Assembly: GCA_000980705.1 (NCBI GenBank)
Contig: LBCK01000001.1
Coordinates: 248,001 to 312,000 of the forward strand
Length of the DNA: 64,000 nucleotides
From: Ruminococcus sp. UNK.MGS-30
GTDB lineage: Bacteria > Bacillota > Clostridia > Oscillospirales > Ruminococcaceae
Reading direction: 5' to 3'
Part shown: piece by piece, positions 31,819 to 42,324 of the stretch
Position numbering within the stretch: the stretch's first letter is position 1
Layout: each line of letters starts with the position of its first letter
The notes under the pieces: generated by a model
What the model was told of the DNA's origin: nothing
Seen by the model: the letters and a program-made list of their open reading frames with translations, nothing else
Databases searched by the model: none
Position numbers and translations under genes: made by a program

Positions 31819-32403
31819 TTATTTCTCTTCAAAAAATGCTTTCAGCTGTTCCAGCGCTCTTCCCCGGTGGCTGATCCGGTTCTTTTCCGCCTCTGTCATT
31901 TCCGCCATGGACTTTCCGTCCACATAGAACAGCGGATCATAGCCGAACCCGTTTTCTCCTCTGGGTGCTGTGCCGATCACGCCCTCACAGACACCGGAAA
32001 ACACCTTTTCCGTGCCGTTGGCATCCAGATAGCAGAGCGAGCAGACAAACCGTGCCGTGCGCTTTTCTGCGGGGATGCCGTCTAGTTTGTGCAGCAGCTT
32101 GGCGTTGCGGTCTGCATCCGTTGCGCCCTCTCCGGCGAACCGGTGGGAATACACGCCCGGCGCTCCGTCCAGAGCGTCCACCATCAGACCGCTGTCATCG
32201 GCGATGACCGGACAGTGCATTGCCGCATAGACTGCCTTTGCCTTTATCGCCGCATTTTCTGCAAATGTGGTGCCGGTCTCTTCCACGTCCTGGCAAAAGC
32301 CTGCCTCACGCTGAGAGACAACTTCCAGCCCGAATGGTTCCAGGATTGCCCGGAACTCCCGGAGCTTTCCGGCATTGTTGGATGCAATAATGATTTTTTC
32401 CAT
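31819..32403 (-). CDS. rdgB: dITP/XTP pyrophosphatase (RdgB/HAM1)
   Basis: 194 residues from ATG 32403, seven bases after GGAGG; an ATG two codons earlier is too near. Motifs IIASNNAGKLREFRAIL, VIADDSGLMVDALDGAPGVY and SHRFAGEGATD, and the C-terminal SHRGRALEQL. It removes deaminated purine nucleoside triphosphates. Two bases separate it from ftsY. Confidence 0.95.
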   Translation of the reverse strand: MEKIIIASNNAGKLREFRAILEPFGLEVVSQREAGFCQDVEETGTTFAENAAIKAKAVYAAMHCPVIADDSGLMVDALDGAPGVYSHRFAGEGATDADRNAKLLHKLDGIPAEKRTARFVCSLCYLDANGTEKVFSGVCEGVIGTAPRGENGFGYDPLFYVDGKSMAEMTEAEKNRISHRGRALEQLKAFFEEK

Positions 32404-32405
32404 GG

Positions 32406-34004
32406 TCATTCCTCCGTCGGTTCAAACAGGGCACGGACAAAGTCCTGTGCGTGGAACGGCTGGAGATCGTCGATCTTTTCGCCCACACCCACCAGCTTTA
32501 CCGGAATGCCCAGCTCATTGCGAATGGATACGATGATACCGCCCTTTGCAGTACCATCCAGCTTTGTCAGCACGATGCCGGAAATATCTGCCACTTCCTG
32601 GAACAGTCTCGCCTGGTTCACGGCGTTCTGTCCGGTGGTTGCGTCCAGCACCAGCAGAATTTCCCGATGGCATCCCTCTGCTCTCGTCTCAATGATGCGG
32701 TTGATCTTTGCCAGTTCCTGCATCAGATTCTTCTTATTATGCAGCCGTCCTGCGGTGTCGCAGATCAGCACATCACAGCCTCTTGCCTTTGCCGCATCAA
32801 TGGCGTCATAGACCACCGATGCCGGGTCAGAGCCTTCGGCGTGCTTGACAATATCCACGCCGGCACGCTGTGTCCAGACCTCCAGCTGGTCAATGGCAGC
32901 CGCACGGAACGTATCTGCCGCAGCGACCAGCACCTTTTTGCCCTCGCCTTTCAGCTGATGGCACAGCTTGCCGATGGTGGTGGTCTTGCCTGCGCCGTTG
33001 ACGCCGATCACCATGACAATGGTGGGCTTTGTAGGATATTCCAGCGTCTGATCCTCGCCCAGCATCTCTGCAATGATCTCCTGGATCATGCCCATGATCT
33101 CCTGGGGATCCTTTACACCACGCTCTTTCACACGCTTGCGCAGGGTCTCGCAGATCTCCACCGAGGTCTCCGGTCCCAGGTCGCTGGTAATCATGGTCTC
33201 TTCCAATTCGTCAAACAGGTCGTCGTCGATCTTGGTGAACCCGTTCAACACCTGCTGCATCCGGGACATCATGGCATCCTTTGTCTTGCGCAGTCCGTCA
33301 CGGATCTTGGCGAAAAAGCCCTTTTTCTCCGGCTGTTCTTCCGGCTCGGTTTCCTCTTCCGGTTCAGTTTCCTCTTCCAGTTCGGATTCTTCTTCCGGTT
33401 CAGTCTCCTCTTCCGGTTCAGTTTCTTCTTCCGGTTCGGTCTCTTCCTCCGGTTCAGTTTCTTCTTCCGGCTCAGTCTCTTCTTCCGGTTCAGTCTCTTC
33501 CTCCGGCTCAGTCTCTTCTTCCGGTTCGGTTTCTTCCTCCGGTTCAGTTTCTTCTTCCGGTTCAGCCTCTTCTTCCGGCTCAGTTTCCTCTTCCGGTTCG
33601 GATTCTTCTTCCGGTTCAGTTTCCTCTTCCGGTTCGGATTCTTCTTCCGGTTCAGTTTCTTCTTCCGGCTTGGACTCTTCGCTTTTCAGAATCCCGGCAG
33701 CCTCCAATGCCGCCTGCCGTGCCAGGGCAATTGCCTCCTGGTGCTGTTCTGATTCTTCCACCACTGCCTGTGCCGCAAGACGGGCTTTCTCCACCTCGTC
33801 CTGCTCCTGCGCTTCCTGTTCCCGGATGGCAGCGGCGGCGATGTCCTCTTCTTCCCCAGCGAATGCCCCGTCAGATTCTTCCGCCGGGCTTTCCTGCTCC
33901 GTCAGTTCTTCCTGTACCAGTTCTTCTTCCTGCTTTTGTTTATTGCGTTTCCAGAACGGTACGCCCTTTTCTTTGTTTTTGTTCTTCTTGCCAAATAAGC
34001 CCAT
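32406..34004 (-). CDS. ftsY: Signal recognition particle receptor FtsY with a long acidic repeat
   Basis: 532 residues. A basic head ([14 protein letters not shown], then [11 protein letters not shown]), a very long Glu-rich A region, then the NG GTPase domain from about residue 225: [38 protein letters not shown] and [10 protein letters not shown]. It is the SRP receptor that docks ribosomes at the membrane. Residues about 111-219 are built of near-identical hexapeptides (T/S/A)EPEEE, around nineteen units. FtsY acidic regions vary in length, but such a regular tandem array is unusual. Gene order smc-ftsY is typical of Firmicutes. Confidence 0.95.
   Translation of the reverse strand: MGLFGKKNKNKEKGVPFWKRNKQKQEEELVQEELTEQESPAEESDGAFAGEEEDIAAAAIREQEAQEQDEVEKARLAAQAVVEESEQHQEAIALARQAALEAAGILKSEESKPEEETEPEEESEPEEETEPEEESEPEEETEPEEEAEPEEETEPEEETEPEEETEPEEETEPEEETEPEEETEPEEETEPEEETEPEEETEPEEESELEEETEPEEETEPEEQPEKKGFFAKIRDGLRKTKDAMMSRMQQVLNGFTKIDDDLFDELEETMITSDLGPETSVEICETLRKRVKERGVKDPQEIMGMIQEIIAEMLGEDQTLEYPTKPTIVMVIGVNGAGKTTTIGKLCHQLKGEGKKVLVAAADTFRAAAIDQLEVWTQRAGVDIVKHAEGSDPASVVYDAIDAAKARGCDVLICDTAGRLHNKKNLMQELAKINRIIETRAEGCHREILLVLDATTGQNAVNQARLFQEVADISGIVLTKLDGTAKGGIIVSIRNELGIPVKLVGVGEKIDDLQPFHAQDFVRALFEPTEE
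33346..33672 (-). repeat. 18-bp tandem repeat within ftsY
   Basis: Around eighteen to nineteen units of about 18 bases coding for (T/S/A)EPEEE, with synonymous differences (CTCTTCC or TTCTTCC, GGTTC or GGCTC on the + strand). The silent differences show that the array is not just freshly copied. Confidence 0.9.
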
Positions 34005-34020
34005 GGTACACCTGTCCTTT

Positions 34021-37000
34021 CTATTGAAGTTCTTCCTGTTCCATCCGCAGCAGACGGGAAATGCCGTCCTCCTGCATGGTCACGCCGTAGAGGACGCTTG
34101 CCTCTTCCATGGCGCTCCGGCGGTGGGTCACCAGGATGAACTGTGTGGTATCGGTAAAATTCTGCAAATACTGGGCATAGCGCCGGACATTGCCCTCATC
34201 CAGCGCCGCATCAATCTCGTCCAGAATACAGAACGGAGACGGCCGCAGCCGCAGAATGGCAAAATAGATAGCGATTGCCACAAACGACTGTTCGCCGCCG
34301 GACAGAGAGATCAGATTCTTGATGACCTTTCCCGGCGGTGCGACCTTGATCTCGATGCCCGATTCCAGTACATTTTCCGGGTCGGTGAGTTCCAGGCGTG
34401 CCTCGCCGCCGCCGAACAGATCCCGGAAGATCTCCTGGAAATTCCGGTTGATAATGGAAAAGCTCTCCGAAAAAATGCGCTGCATCTCCTCGGTCAGCGA
34501 GGTGATGAGGTCTTCCAGTTCCCGCTTTGCCGTCTCTGCATCCTGCATCTGTTCCGACAGGAACTGATACCGTGCGGAGACCTCTTCGTACTCGGCGATT
34601 GCCGCCACATTGACCGTACCCAATCCACGGATGCGGCTTTTCAGACTTTGCAGTTCCCGCTGCGCCGCCTGGAGATCTTCCAGGGGCTGCGCCTGCTCCT
34701 GCGCCTCTGACAGAGACAGTTCATACTGTTCCAGCAGTTGGCGTATTACGCCGTCATAGTCGCTCTGGACAGCGATTTTCCGCTCTTCCAGCCGGCTCAT
34801 CTCGCCGGAGAACTTTTCCCGGACGGCGTTGGTCTCCCGGAGTCCGCTCTGCATCTCCCGGATCTGCTGATCCTGGGCATCATGCACCTGCTGCCAGTGC
34901 CGGATCTCCGCCTGACCGTCAGTGCGGCTTGTTTTCATCTGTTCCAGAGTCTTGTTTCCACGGGTGATCTCGTCCTGTTTCTGCCGGATGAGTTCTTCCT
35001 GGGTGGAAATATCCCTGTCGATCTGCGCCAGCTTTTCTACCATGGAATCCTGCTGGTCGCTCTGCTGCTGGATCTCTCTGGACAAGGTATCCATATCCTT
35101 TTCCAGCTCCATCATGCTGATCTTCAGCTGTGAGCGCTGTTCCGCCAGACGAGCCTGCTCCTGTTCCAGGGCGCTGCGCTGGTCTGCCTCCTGGGACAGC
35201 ATCTCCTGTCCCTTTTGTATCGCTTTTTCCACCTCTTCTGCCTCTTCGGCAGCGGCGGTGTATTTATCCGCAGTCTCCTGCATCCGCTGCTGCAGTACTG
35301 CCTGCTGCGATGCCGCCTCTTCCAGACGCTCTGTGTTCTGCTTTCGCAGATACTGTTCCTTTTCCAGCTGTGCCTCTGCGGCGACCTGTTCCGATTCTGC
35401 CCGGCGGCACCGCTGCTGGAGTTCTTCCATCTGCTGTTCCAGCTGCGCCGACTGTGCCTGCGCCTTCTGAAAAGCCGCTGCCGCCGCCTGCTCCTGCTGT
35501 TCCAGCGCCTTTACCTCACCGGAAAGCGCCGTCAGTTCCGCACGGCGTGTCAGCATACCGCCGGAACGCATTGCCGAACCGCCGGTGAACGAACCGCCTG
35601 CATTGATGACCTGTCCGTCCAGCGTCACAATGCGGAACCGGTACTGATACGCCTTTGCCAGTGCCGTTGCGCTGTCCAGATCCTCTGCCACAGCCACACG
35701 CCCCAGCAAAAACTGGACAACGCCGGAAAAGCGCTGGTCATAGCGCACCAGTTCGCTCGCCATGGCGATAAATCCCTCGTGGCGTTCCAGCCCGGTCTCG
35801 TTCAGCGTTCTGCCTCGGACAGAAGTCAGCGGCAGGAATGTAGCACGTCCGGCACGCTGTTGCTGCAAAAAGCGAATCCACTGTTTCGCAGCGTTTTCGT
35901 TTTCCACAATGAGATTCTGCATGGCGCCGCCCAGTGCGGTTTCCAGCGCCACGCCGTATTTCTGGTCGGTGGTGATAAGCTGTGCCACCGTGCCGAACAC
36001 CCCACGGGGCTTTCCGCCGTCCGCCCGAAGAACTGCCTTGACGCTGCCGCCAAAGCCCTCCATGTTCCGCTCCATATCCTGGAGCAGTTTCTGGCGCTGG
36101 CGCTTTTCCCGGAGTGCAAACGCCGCCTGGTCCCGGTTCTTTCTGCCCTCTTCCAGCGCCTGCACCGCATGGGCGTAGCGTTTCTGAAAACCGGCACGCT
36201 GGTTCTGCACCTGCTCGAAAAGTGCCTTCGCCTGCTCCGCCTTTTCTCTGGCGGCATCGTAGACCATATTCTGACTGGAACACGCCTGCTGCAAAGCGCT
36301 CTGCCGCATTCCCTGTTCCGTCAGCTGGGCTTTCAGTTCTTCCTGCTGTCCGGCGGCAGTCTGCTGCATGACACGCAGTTCGCTCTGCCGCACCAGCAGC
36401 TTTTGCAGGATGCCGTTCGCCTGCTCGTATTCCTGCCCACGCCGTGCCGCCTGCTGTTTCAGTCTCTCCCATTCCTGTTCCGCCTGTTCCGACGTCACCT
36501 GGAGCGACTCACGTTTCTGCCGCAGCTGCACGGTCTGTTCCGACAGGGATGCCATCCGGCTCTCCATACTCCTGGACTGTTCCGCCGTCTCCGTTTTCTG
36601 ACTGTGCAGACTTTCCAGCATCTGACGGCTGTGGAGAATGTCGTTCTCGCACACTGCCACCGCCGCCCGGAGCTGTGCCGCCTCTTCTTCCGCCTGCTGG
36701 ATCTTCTGACGGATCTCTTCCATTTTCAGCGTGCTTTCCTGCATCCGGCGATAGCCTTCCTGCACCTGGGCATCTGTCCGCTGTATCTCCCGTTCGGCGT
36801 TCTGATATTCCGCCTGTGCCTGGAGATAGCCGTCCGACAGCCCGGTAAGCTTTTCCCGGAGTGCCGTCAGCCGTCGCACCCAGAGAGAGACTTCCAGCTG
36901 TTTCTGTTCCCCGGCAAGCTCCACATACTGCTTTGCCTTTTCCGCCTGCTGCCGGAGCGGTTCCACACGAGATTCCAGTTCCATGACGATATCCTGGAGA

Positions 37001-37572
37001 CGCACCAGGTTTTCCTGTGCAGCATCCAGCTTGCGCTGCGCCTCCTGCTTTTTATAGCGGAACTTGGAGACACCTGCCGCCTCCTCAAAAATATCCCGGC
37101 GGTCGGTGCTTTTGGCGCTGACGATCTCAGCGATACGTCCCTGTCCGATGATGGCATAGCCGTCACGTCCCATACCGGTATCCATAAAGAGTTCCGTCAC
37201 ATCCTTCAGACGGACATTTTTGCCGTTGATGCGGTACTCACTGTCACCACTGCGGTACAGCTTTCGGGTAACACTGACTACAGCACCATAGGCATCTCCC
37301 AGTTCGCCGGTCTCGTTGTTGATCTCCAGCGTAACTGCCGCAAAGCCCATTGCTTTCCGGGTCTTTGTGCCGGAGAAAATAACGTCCTCCATCTTGTTGC
37401 CACGGAGCGTCTTGGTAGACTGTTCCCCCAGCACCCAGCGCACCGCATCGCCGATGTTGCTCTTGCCGCTGCCGTTGGGTCCCACTACGGCGGTCAGACC
37501 CTTGTCAAAGTGCAGCTTGATCTTATCGGGAAAGGACTTAAAGCCCTGTAATTCCAGGGATTGCAGATACAT
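34021..37572 (-). CDS. smc: Chromosome segregation protein SMC
   Basis: 1183 residues, full length. N-terminal Walker [21 protein letters not shown], long coiled coils, a hinge near residues 515-640 ([10 protein letters not shown] and GRATFLPLT), and the C-terminal ABC signature [20 protein letters not shown] with Walker [18 protein letters not shown]. It organises origin regions with ScpAB. Start ATG 37572 with GAGGTGA upstream. The coiled coils are unusually rich in Gln, which reflects codon bias of the genome. Confidence 0.97.
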   Translation of the reverse strand: MYLQSLELQGFKSFPDKIKLHFDKGLTAVVGPNGSGKSNIGDAVRWVLGEQSTKTLRGNKMEDVIFSGTKTRKAMGFAAVTLEINNETGELGDAYGAVVSVTRKLYRSGDSEYRINGKNVRLKDVTELFMDTGMGRDGYAIIGQGRIAEIVSAKSTDRRDIFEEAAGVSKFRYKKQEAQRKLDAAQENLVRLQDIVMELESRVEPLRQQAEKAKQYVELAGEQKQLEVSLWVRRLTALREKLTGLSDGYLQAQAEYQNAEREIQRTDAQVQEGYRRMQESTLKMEEIRQKIQQAEEEAAQLRAAVAVCENDILHSRQMLESLHSQKTETAEQSRSMESRMASLSEQTVQLRQKRESLQVTSEQAEQEWERLKQQAARRGQEYEQANGILQKLLVRQSELRVMQQTAAGQQEELKAQLTEQGMRQSALQQACSSQNMVYDAAREKAEQAKALFEQVQNQRAGFQKRYAHAVQALEEGRKNRDQAAFALREKRQRQKLLQDMERNMEGFGGSVKAVLRADGGKPRGVFGTVAQLITTDQKYGVALETALGGAMQNLIVENENAAKQWIRFLQQQRAGRATFLPLTSVRGRTLNETGLERHEGFIAMASELVRYDQRFSGVVQFLLGRVAVAEDLDSATALAKAYQYRFRIVTLDGQVINAGGSFTGGSAMRSGGMLTRRAELTALSGEVKALEQQEQAAAAAFQKAQAQSAQLEQQMEELQQRCRRAESEQVAAEAQLEKEQYLRKQNTERLEEAASQQAVLQQRMQETADKYTAAAEEAEEVEKAIQKGQEMLSQEADQRSALEQEQARLAEQRSQLKISMMELEKDMDTLSREIQQQSDQQDSMVEKLAQIDRDISTQEELIRQKQDEITRGNKTLEQMKTSRTDGQAEIRHWQQVHDAQDQQIREMQSGLRETNAVREKFSGEMSRLEERKIAVQSDYDGVIRQLLEQYELSLSEAQEQAQPLEDLQAAQRELQSLKSRIRGLGTVNVAAIAEYEEVSARYQFLSEQMQDAETAKRELEDLITSLTEEMQRIFSESFSIINRNFQEIFRDLFGGGEARLELTDPENVLESGIEIKVAPPGKVIKNLISLSGGEQSFVAIAIYFAILRLRPSPFCILDEIDAALDEGNVRRYAQYLQNFTDTTQFILVTHRRSAMEEASVLYGVTMQEDGISRLLRMEQEELQ

Positions 37573-37599
37573 TTCGATGTCTCACCTCTTTCGAAACAT

Positions 37600-38253
37600 T
37601 TATTTTGGCGATTGCAGCACACGCACGGCATAGATCTGATTGTGGAAATCAGACAGCGGCACGGTCTGTTCCTTTTTCTGCAAAGGATCCATGCACTGAT
37701 ACGTCCCGTCCTCGCTGCCTGTCAGCAGTACATAGTGGGTGCTGCCGCTTTTCGGCATCTTCACCCGGACAATGGGAAAACAGCCGTCCGCCAGATACTC
37801 GTCCAGTGCGCCCTCCGGCAGTTCCGCAGCATCCTGCCGCAGCACCGGAACGCCTGTCACTTGTTCCAGTACGTCCCACTGCAAATTTCCCTGTCCGTCA
37901 TACACGCCCTGTTCCGAAAAGAACTGGTTCACTGCTCCGGCATCGGCATCTTCCGGCAAACCGTCCACAGAGATCTGCTGCATTTGCAGCGCCGCCGCCA
38001 CACAACAGGTCAGACAGCCGGAATCCGCCATGTGATAGGCAGAATCCCCCAGTGCATCGTCTTTCCAGCGGTCATCCTTCTGTCGGAAGATCACCGTCTC
38101 CGCCGCCGCAGTCTCTGCGGATGCTTCTGCGGTGACAGGTTGCGCCGTCTGATGAAAATGCCTGTAACACAGCACACCGCCTGCCGCCAGAATGACCGCC
38201 GCAAGGATGAGCGCCACGACCCTATATTTCTTTCCGGTCATATATTCCCTCAT
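37600..38253 (-). CDS. Membrane-anchored C39-like cysteine peptidase
   Basis: 217 residues from ATG 38253, whose ATGA overlaps the stop of the upstream gene; ATG 38241, after GAGG, is a second candidate. One membrane anchor ([20 protein letters not shown]), then a papain-like C39_2 domain: Cys in [15 protein letters not shown] and His in STHYVLLTG, followed by DP. C39-like domains cleave peptides or cross-links; an extracellular or wall-facing role is likely from topology. It stands between the radical SAM gene and smc, where most Firmicutes have nothing. Substrate unknown. Confidence 0.75.
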   Translation of the reverse strand: MREYMTGKKYRVVALILAAVILAAGGVLCYRHFHQTAQPVTAEASAETAAAETVIFRQKDDRWKDDALGDSAYHMADSGCLTCCVAAALQMQQISVDGLPEDADAGAVNQFFSEQGVYDGQGNLQWDVLEQVTGVPVLRQDAAELPEGALDEYLADGCFPIVRVKMPKSGSTHYVLLTGSEDGTYQCMDPLQKKEQTVPLSDFHNQIYAVRVLQSPK

Positions 38254-39281
38254 TTCTCCGAGACATTGCCATACACCCCACAGCATTTTCCATTTGCAAG
38301 AAGTGTTCCCGGCGACACCGCCGCATTCTCCTGCACACGGAGCGTTACGCCCTGCTCTGCCAGCATTTTCCGGTTGCAACCATGCTGTCCCAGCACCTTG
38401 CTCATGGTACGGGGTGCTGTTTCCACAAAGAGTTCCGGTTTTCCACAGTCTGCCGCCGCCTTTTGCAGCTGCCGCAGATACAGACGGGATTCCACCAGTT
38501 CTCCGTATGCCGGGTGAAAATATCCGGCGAGCATCCCTGCCCGGAGCGACGGCGTGTCGTGCAGTCCCAGCCGGATCACACGCACCCCAGCCTCATGACA
38601 GCGGCACAGGGCATCGGCGCAGTAGTCCAGCACCTCTTCCTGTGACAGCGCCGGATACACGCCGGGCTGACAGTACTCCGCCAGCTTTGTTCCGGCGAGT
38701 ACCACTGTGGGATAGATCCGCAGGGTCTCCGGCCGGCACGCCAAAAGCTGTTCCAGGGTGTCGTATTCGTCCTGCAATGTACTGCCGTACAGCCCCACCA
38801 TCTGCTGCAAGCCCAGGGAAAAGCCTGCCTGCCGCAGCATGGCACTTGCCGTCCGGACTGCCTGTGCATCGTGTCCACGGGCATTCAGCCGCAGCACACG
38901 GTCGCACATACTCTGTGCGCCCAGTTCCACTGCCGTCACATGATAGGCTTTCAGCCGTTCCAGAACCGCTGCATCAACGGCATCCGGACGGGTGGAGATG
39001 CGGATGCCGGAAAACTTTCCTGTTCCCAGAAACGGCTGTGCCGCCTCCAACAGGGCGATCTGATACGCCGGCTCTACTGCGGTAAAACTGCCGCCGAAAA
39101 AGGCGATCTCCGCCGACTCCAGCGTTCCGCTGCGCTCCAGCATTTCCCGGCAGGTCTGTGTGATCTCTTCCGGCTCCGGCGCATGGACGGTGCCGCTGAT
39201 GGTGCGCTGGTCACAGAAACTGCACTGATGCGGACAGCCACGGTGCGGAATGAAAAAGGCAAGAGTCTTATGCTTTGCCAT
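38250..39281 (-). CDS. Radical SAM protein, Elp3-like
   Basis: 343 residues. The radical SAM motif CPHQCSFCDQ near the N-terminus (CxxxCxxC), AFFGGSFTAVE, and a TIM-barrel-like remainder. It resembles the radical SAM half of Elp3 without the acetyltransferase domain, a form seen between rnc and smc in Clostridia. Its start overlaps the rnc 3' end by 14 bases in another frame. A tRNA- or cofactor-related reaction is possible; no substrate is known to me. Confidence 0.85.
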   Translation of the reverse strand: MAKHKTLAFFIPHRGCPHQCSFCDQRTISGTVHAPEPEEITQTCREMLERSGTLESAEIAFFGGSFTAVEPAYQIALLEAAQPFLGTGKFSGIRISTRPDAVDAAVLERLKAYHVTAVELGAQSMCDRVLRLNARGHDAQAVRTASAMLRQAGFSLGLQQMVGLYGSTLQDEYDTLEQLLACRPETLRIYPTVVLAGTKLAEYCQPGVYPALSQEEVLDYCADALCRCHEAGVRVIRLGLHDTPSLRAGMLAGYFHPAYGELVESRLYLRQLQKAAADCGKPELFVETAPRTMSKVLGQHGCNRKMLAEQGVTLRVQENAAVSPGTLLANGKCCGVYGNVSEK

Positions 39282-39981
39282 ATCCCATGAGCGACAGAGC
39301 CTCCTTGGCTGCCTGCTGTTCTGCCGCCTTTTTGCTGTGTCCCATGCCCTTGCCGATCACGTTGGAATTCAGGCAGACTTCGACTTCGAACGCCTTGTCG
39401 TGATCCGGGCCGTACTCGCTGACCAGCACATATTCCACCTTTTCCTCCGGGTTCTTCTGTACCACTTCCTGGAGCTGGGTCTTGTAATCGTGGAAACCGG
39501 AGGGCTGCTTTTTCTCCTCTTCCGGATCATCCGGGATAAACCGCAGGATATGCCGCTTTGCCGCATCCATGCCGCCGTCCAGGAAAATGGCAGCGATCAC
39601 TGCCTCAAAGGCATCTGCCAGAATGGACGAACGGAATCTGCCGCCGGTATGCTCTTCGCCCTTGCCCAGCAGCAAAAATTCGCCCAGGTGGATCTCCTTG
39701 GCGAAAACGTGCAGCGCCTTTTCACAGACCATAGATGCCCGGAGCTTGGTCAGCTCGCCCTCCGGCAGTTCCGGATACTTGTGAAACAGGAACTCGGAAA
39801 CCACGATGGACAGCACGCTGTCTCCCAGGAATTCCAGGCGCTCGTTGCACTTGCGTGTCTTGCGCTTTTCGTTGGCATAAGATGAATGGGACAGCGCCTC
39901 CAACAGCAGGTGCTTGTCCTTGAAATGATAGTGGATATAGGTTTCAAACCGTCCCAAATCTACATACTCTGTATGTTCCAT
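39268..39981 (-). CDS. rnc: Ribonuclease III
   Basis: 237 residues after GAGGG. Catalytic signature NERLEFLGDSVLSIVVSEFL, a second acidic cluster in ILADAFEAVIAAIFLDGG, then a C-terminal dsRNA-binding domain (HDYKTQLQEVVQKNP and GKGMGHSKKAAEQQAAKEAL). Cleaves double-stranded RNA in rRNA processing and mRNA decay. In many Firmicutes acpP lies between plsX and rnc; here plsX is directly upstream. Confidence 0.96.
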   Translation of the reverse strand: MEHTEYVDLGRFETYIHYHFKDKHLLLEALSHSSYANEKRKTRKCNERLEFLGDSVLSIVVSEFLFHKYPELPEGELTKLRASMVCEKALHVFAKEIHLGEFLLLGKGEEHTGGRFRSSILADAFEAVIAAIFLDGGMDAAKRHILRFIPDDPEEEKKQPSGFHDYKTQLQEVVQKNPEEKVEYVLVSEYGPDHDKAFEVEVCLNSNVIGKGMGHSKKAAEQQAAKEALSLMGYGKA

Positions 39982-39994
39982 GATTGCTTTCCCT

Positions 39995-40993
39995 CTATTT
40001 CTTTACCGGTCTTCCGGTATTTTCTGCAATGGTCTGTACCACATTTCCGGCAACGCAGTCTCTCGCCTGGCGGATGGCGTTGAAAAATGCCGTGCCATCA
40101 GAGCTGCCGTGCGCCTTGATGACCGGTTTCTGTACGCCCAGCATCACAGCGCCGCCCACTGCCTTATAGTCCATCTTCTTGGTGAGCGCCTTGATCTTCG
40201 GCAGGATCAGCAGCGCCGCCAGCTTTCCGGCAGCGCCTGCGAACAGGTTGCCCTTCATCTGGTGTGCCATAAACTTGCCCATGCCCTCGTACAGCTTCAG
40301 CGCCACATTTCCGGTAAAGCCGTCTGTGACGACCACATCCGCTGCGCCGGCAGGCAGCTCTCTCGCCTCAATGTTGCCGATGAAGTTCACCGGCGCCTGG
40401 GACAGCTGGACGTAGGATTCCAGTTCCAGTTCTCTGCCCTTGGTCTCTTCTGCGCCCACGTTCAGCAGTGCCACACGGGGCTTTTCCACCTGCATGACGT
40501 TCTGCATATAGGCACTGCCCATAATGGCGAACTGCACCAGCATTTCCGGGCGGCAGTCGTTGTTTGCGCCGCCGTCAATGAGCAGAAACGGCGTGGTCTC
40601 TGTGGGCAGCACCGGAGCGACCGCAGCACGCTTGATGCCGGGGATGCGCTTTACCAGAAAGGTTGCGCCAACCAGCAGTGCGCCGGTACTTCCGGCACAG
40701 ACAAAGGCATCGCCTTTGCCGTCATGCAGCGCCTGCATTCCCACTGCCATGGAGGTGTCGGCGTGCTGTTTCAGCAGCGATGTGGGTTCTTCGTGGATGT
40801 CGAACACTGCCGGGGCGTGGAGAATTTCCATGCCGTCCAGCGGCAGACCGTTTTCCTCGGCGCAGTCCCGGATCTTCTGCTCGTCTCCGACCAGCGTCAC
40901 CGTTACGCCCAGTTCCTGCACCGCCTGTGCGCCGCCACGAATCACTTCGAGCGGTGCGTTGTCACCGCCGAATGCGTCGATTAGTATATTCAA
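39995..40993 (-). CDS. plsX: Phosphate acyltransferase PlsX
   Basis: 332 residues. The start is TTG 40993 (product MNILIDAFGGDNAP), ten bases after GGGAG. Typical blocks: VCAGSTGALLVGATFLVKRI, DGGANNDCRPEMLVQFAIMG and VTDGFTGNVALKLYEGMG. Makes acyl phosphate from acyl-ACP for the PlsY step of phospholipid synthesis. Between trmFO and rnc. Confidence 0.95.
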   Translation of the reverse strand: MNILIDAFGGDNAPLEVIRGGAQAVQELGVTVTLVGDEQKIRDCAEENGLPLDGMEILHAPAVFDIHEEPTSLLKQHADTSMAVGMQALHDGKGDAFVCAGSTGALLVGATFLVKRIPGIKRAAVAPVLPTETTPFLLIDGGANNDCRPEMLVQFAIMGSAYMQNVMQVEKPRVALLNVGAEETKGRELELESYVQLSQAPVNFIGNIEARELPAGAADVVVTDGFTGNVALKLYEGMGKFMAHQMKGNLFAGAAGKLAALLILPKIKALTKKMDYKAVGGAVMLGVQKPVIKAHGSSDGTAFFNAIRQARDCVAGNVVQTIAENTGRPVKK

Positions 40994-41013
40994 GATGTAT
41001 GATCTCCCTTGTA

Positions 41014-42324
41014 TTATTGTTCTGCCTCACGCAGATACTGTTCCAGCGCCGCCATGCCACGGTCGGCATACGCCTGGTACTTTTCCTGCTTTCCACGGAT
41101 GCGCTCCGGCAGGTCGGGCAGAATGCCCATATTTGCACCCATAGGCTGGAAATTCTCCGTGGGTGCGCTGCTGATGTATGCCGCCAGTGCGCCCATCATG
41201 GTCTCCCGTGGCAGAATGAGCGGCGCTTTGCCCTGCAAGCGGCGTGCCAGGTTCTTTCCGGCGAGAATGCCACTTGCCGCCGATTCCATATAACCCTCCA
41301 CACCGGTCATCTGTCCGGCAAAGTACAGGGTGTCCTGTCCACGGAAATGATAGTCCGCATCCAGCAGGCGTGGGCTGTCCAGGAACGAGTTCCGGTGCAT
41401 CACGCCATAGCGGTGAAACTCGGCGTGTTCCAGACCGGGAATCATGGAGAACACCCGTTTCTGCTCCGGAAATTTCAGATTCGTCTGAAATCCCACCAGA
41501 TTGTACATGGTTCCCTCCTGGTTTTCCCGGCGCAGCTGTACCACCGCCCACGGACGGTGACCCGTGCGTGGATCGGTCAGTCCCACCGGTTTCAGCGGTC
41601 CGAACCGCATGGTATCCGGGCCACGGGATGCCAGTACCTCAATGGGCATACAGCCCTCATAGACCCGGAACGCATCCTTGTCGCAGTCGTGCAGAGGCGC
41701 ACGTTCTGCGGCAATCAGCGCCTCGTAGAAGTTCTCGTACTCTTCCTTGTTCATGGGGCAGTTGATATAATCTGCATCCCCTCTGCCGTAGCGTGCCGCA
41801 AAGAACACTTTCTCCTTGTCCAGACTCTCAAAGCTGACGATGGGCGCAGCCGCATCGAAAAAGCTGAGCCGTGTGCCGCAGCGCTTTTCGATGTCTGCCG
41901 CCAGTGCGCCTTCTGTGAGCGGTCCGGTCGCCACGACTACCGGAGTATCCGGGATACGATCGACCACGGCGGTCTCCAGGGTGATGTTGGGGTGATTCCG
42001 GATGGCATCGGTGGCGAGGTCGGAAAACTGTTTCCGATCCACCGCCAGCGCACCGCCGGCAGCCACTGCCGATTTCCGGGCGCACTGCATCAGCAGTGAA
42101 CCCAGGCGGGTCATCTCCGCCTTGAGCAGCCCTGCCGCAGAATTGATGCGGTCGGCTTTCAGCGAGTTAGAACAGACCAGCTCCGCCAACCCCTCATAGT
42201 GGTGCGCCGGCGTGTACTGCACCGGTTTCATCTCCAGCAGCTGCACGGAAAAGCCAGCCTCTGCCAGCTGCCAGGCAGCCTCACAGCCTGCCAGTCCGCC
42301 GCCGATCACGGTTACGTCTGCCAT
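41014..42324 (-). CDS. trmFO: tRNA (uracil-5-)-methyltransferase TrmFO
   Basis: 436 residues after AGGAGG. FAD-binding N-terminus VTVIGGGLAGCEAAWQLAEA; typical blocks SNSLKADRINSAAGLLKAEM, PVGLTDPRTGHRPWAVVQLR and FAGQMTGVEGYMESAASG. Uses methylene-tetrahydrofolate and FADH2 to make m5U54 in tRNA. The ATG touches the topA stop (TAAATG); the topA-trmFO pair is standard in Firmicutes. Confidence 0.97.
   Translation of the reverse strand: MADVTVIGGGLAGCEAAWQLAEAGFSVQLLEMKPVQYTPAHHYEGLAELVCSNSLKADRINSAAGLLKAEMTRLGSLLMQCARKSAVAAGGALAVDRKQFSDLATDAIRNHPNITLETAVVDRIPDTPVVVATGPLTEGALAADIEKRCGTRLSFFDAAAPIVSFESLDKEKVFFAARYGRGDADYINCPMNKEEYENFYEALIAAERAPLHDCDKDAFRVYEGCMPIEVLASRGPDTMRFGPLKPVGLTDPRTGHRPWAVVQLRRENQEGTMYNLVGFQTNLKFPEQKRVFSMIPGLEHAEFHRYGVMHRNSFLDSPRLLDADYHFRGQDTLYFAGQMTGVEGYMESAASGILAGKNLARRLQGKAPLILPRETMMGALAAYISSAPTENFQPMGANMGILPDLPERIRGKQEKYQAYADRGMAALEQYLREAEQ

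Noticed and set aside
33346-33672. Tandem repeat that at first looks like a CRISPR array
   Set aside because: Units are 18 bases without spacers, in frame, and code for (T/S/A)EPEEE within ftsY.
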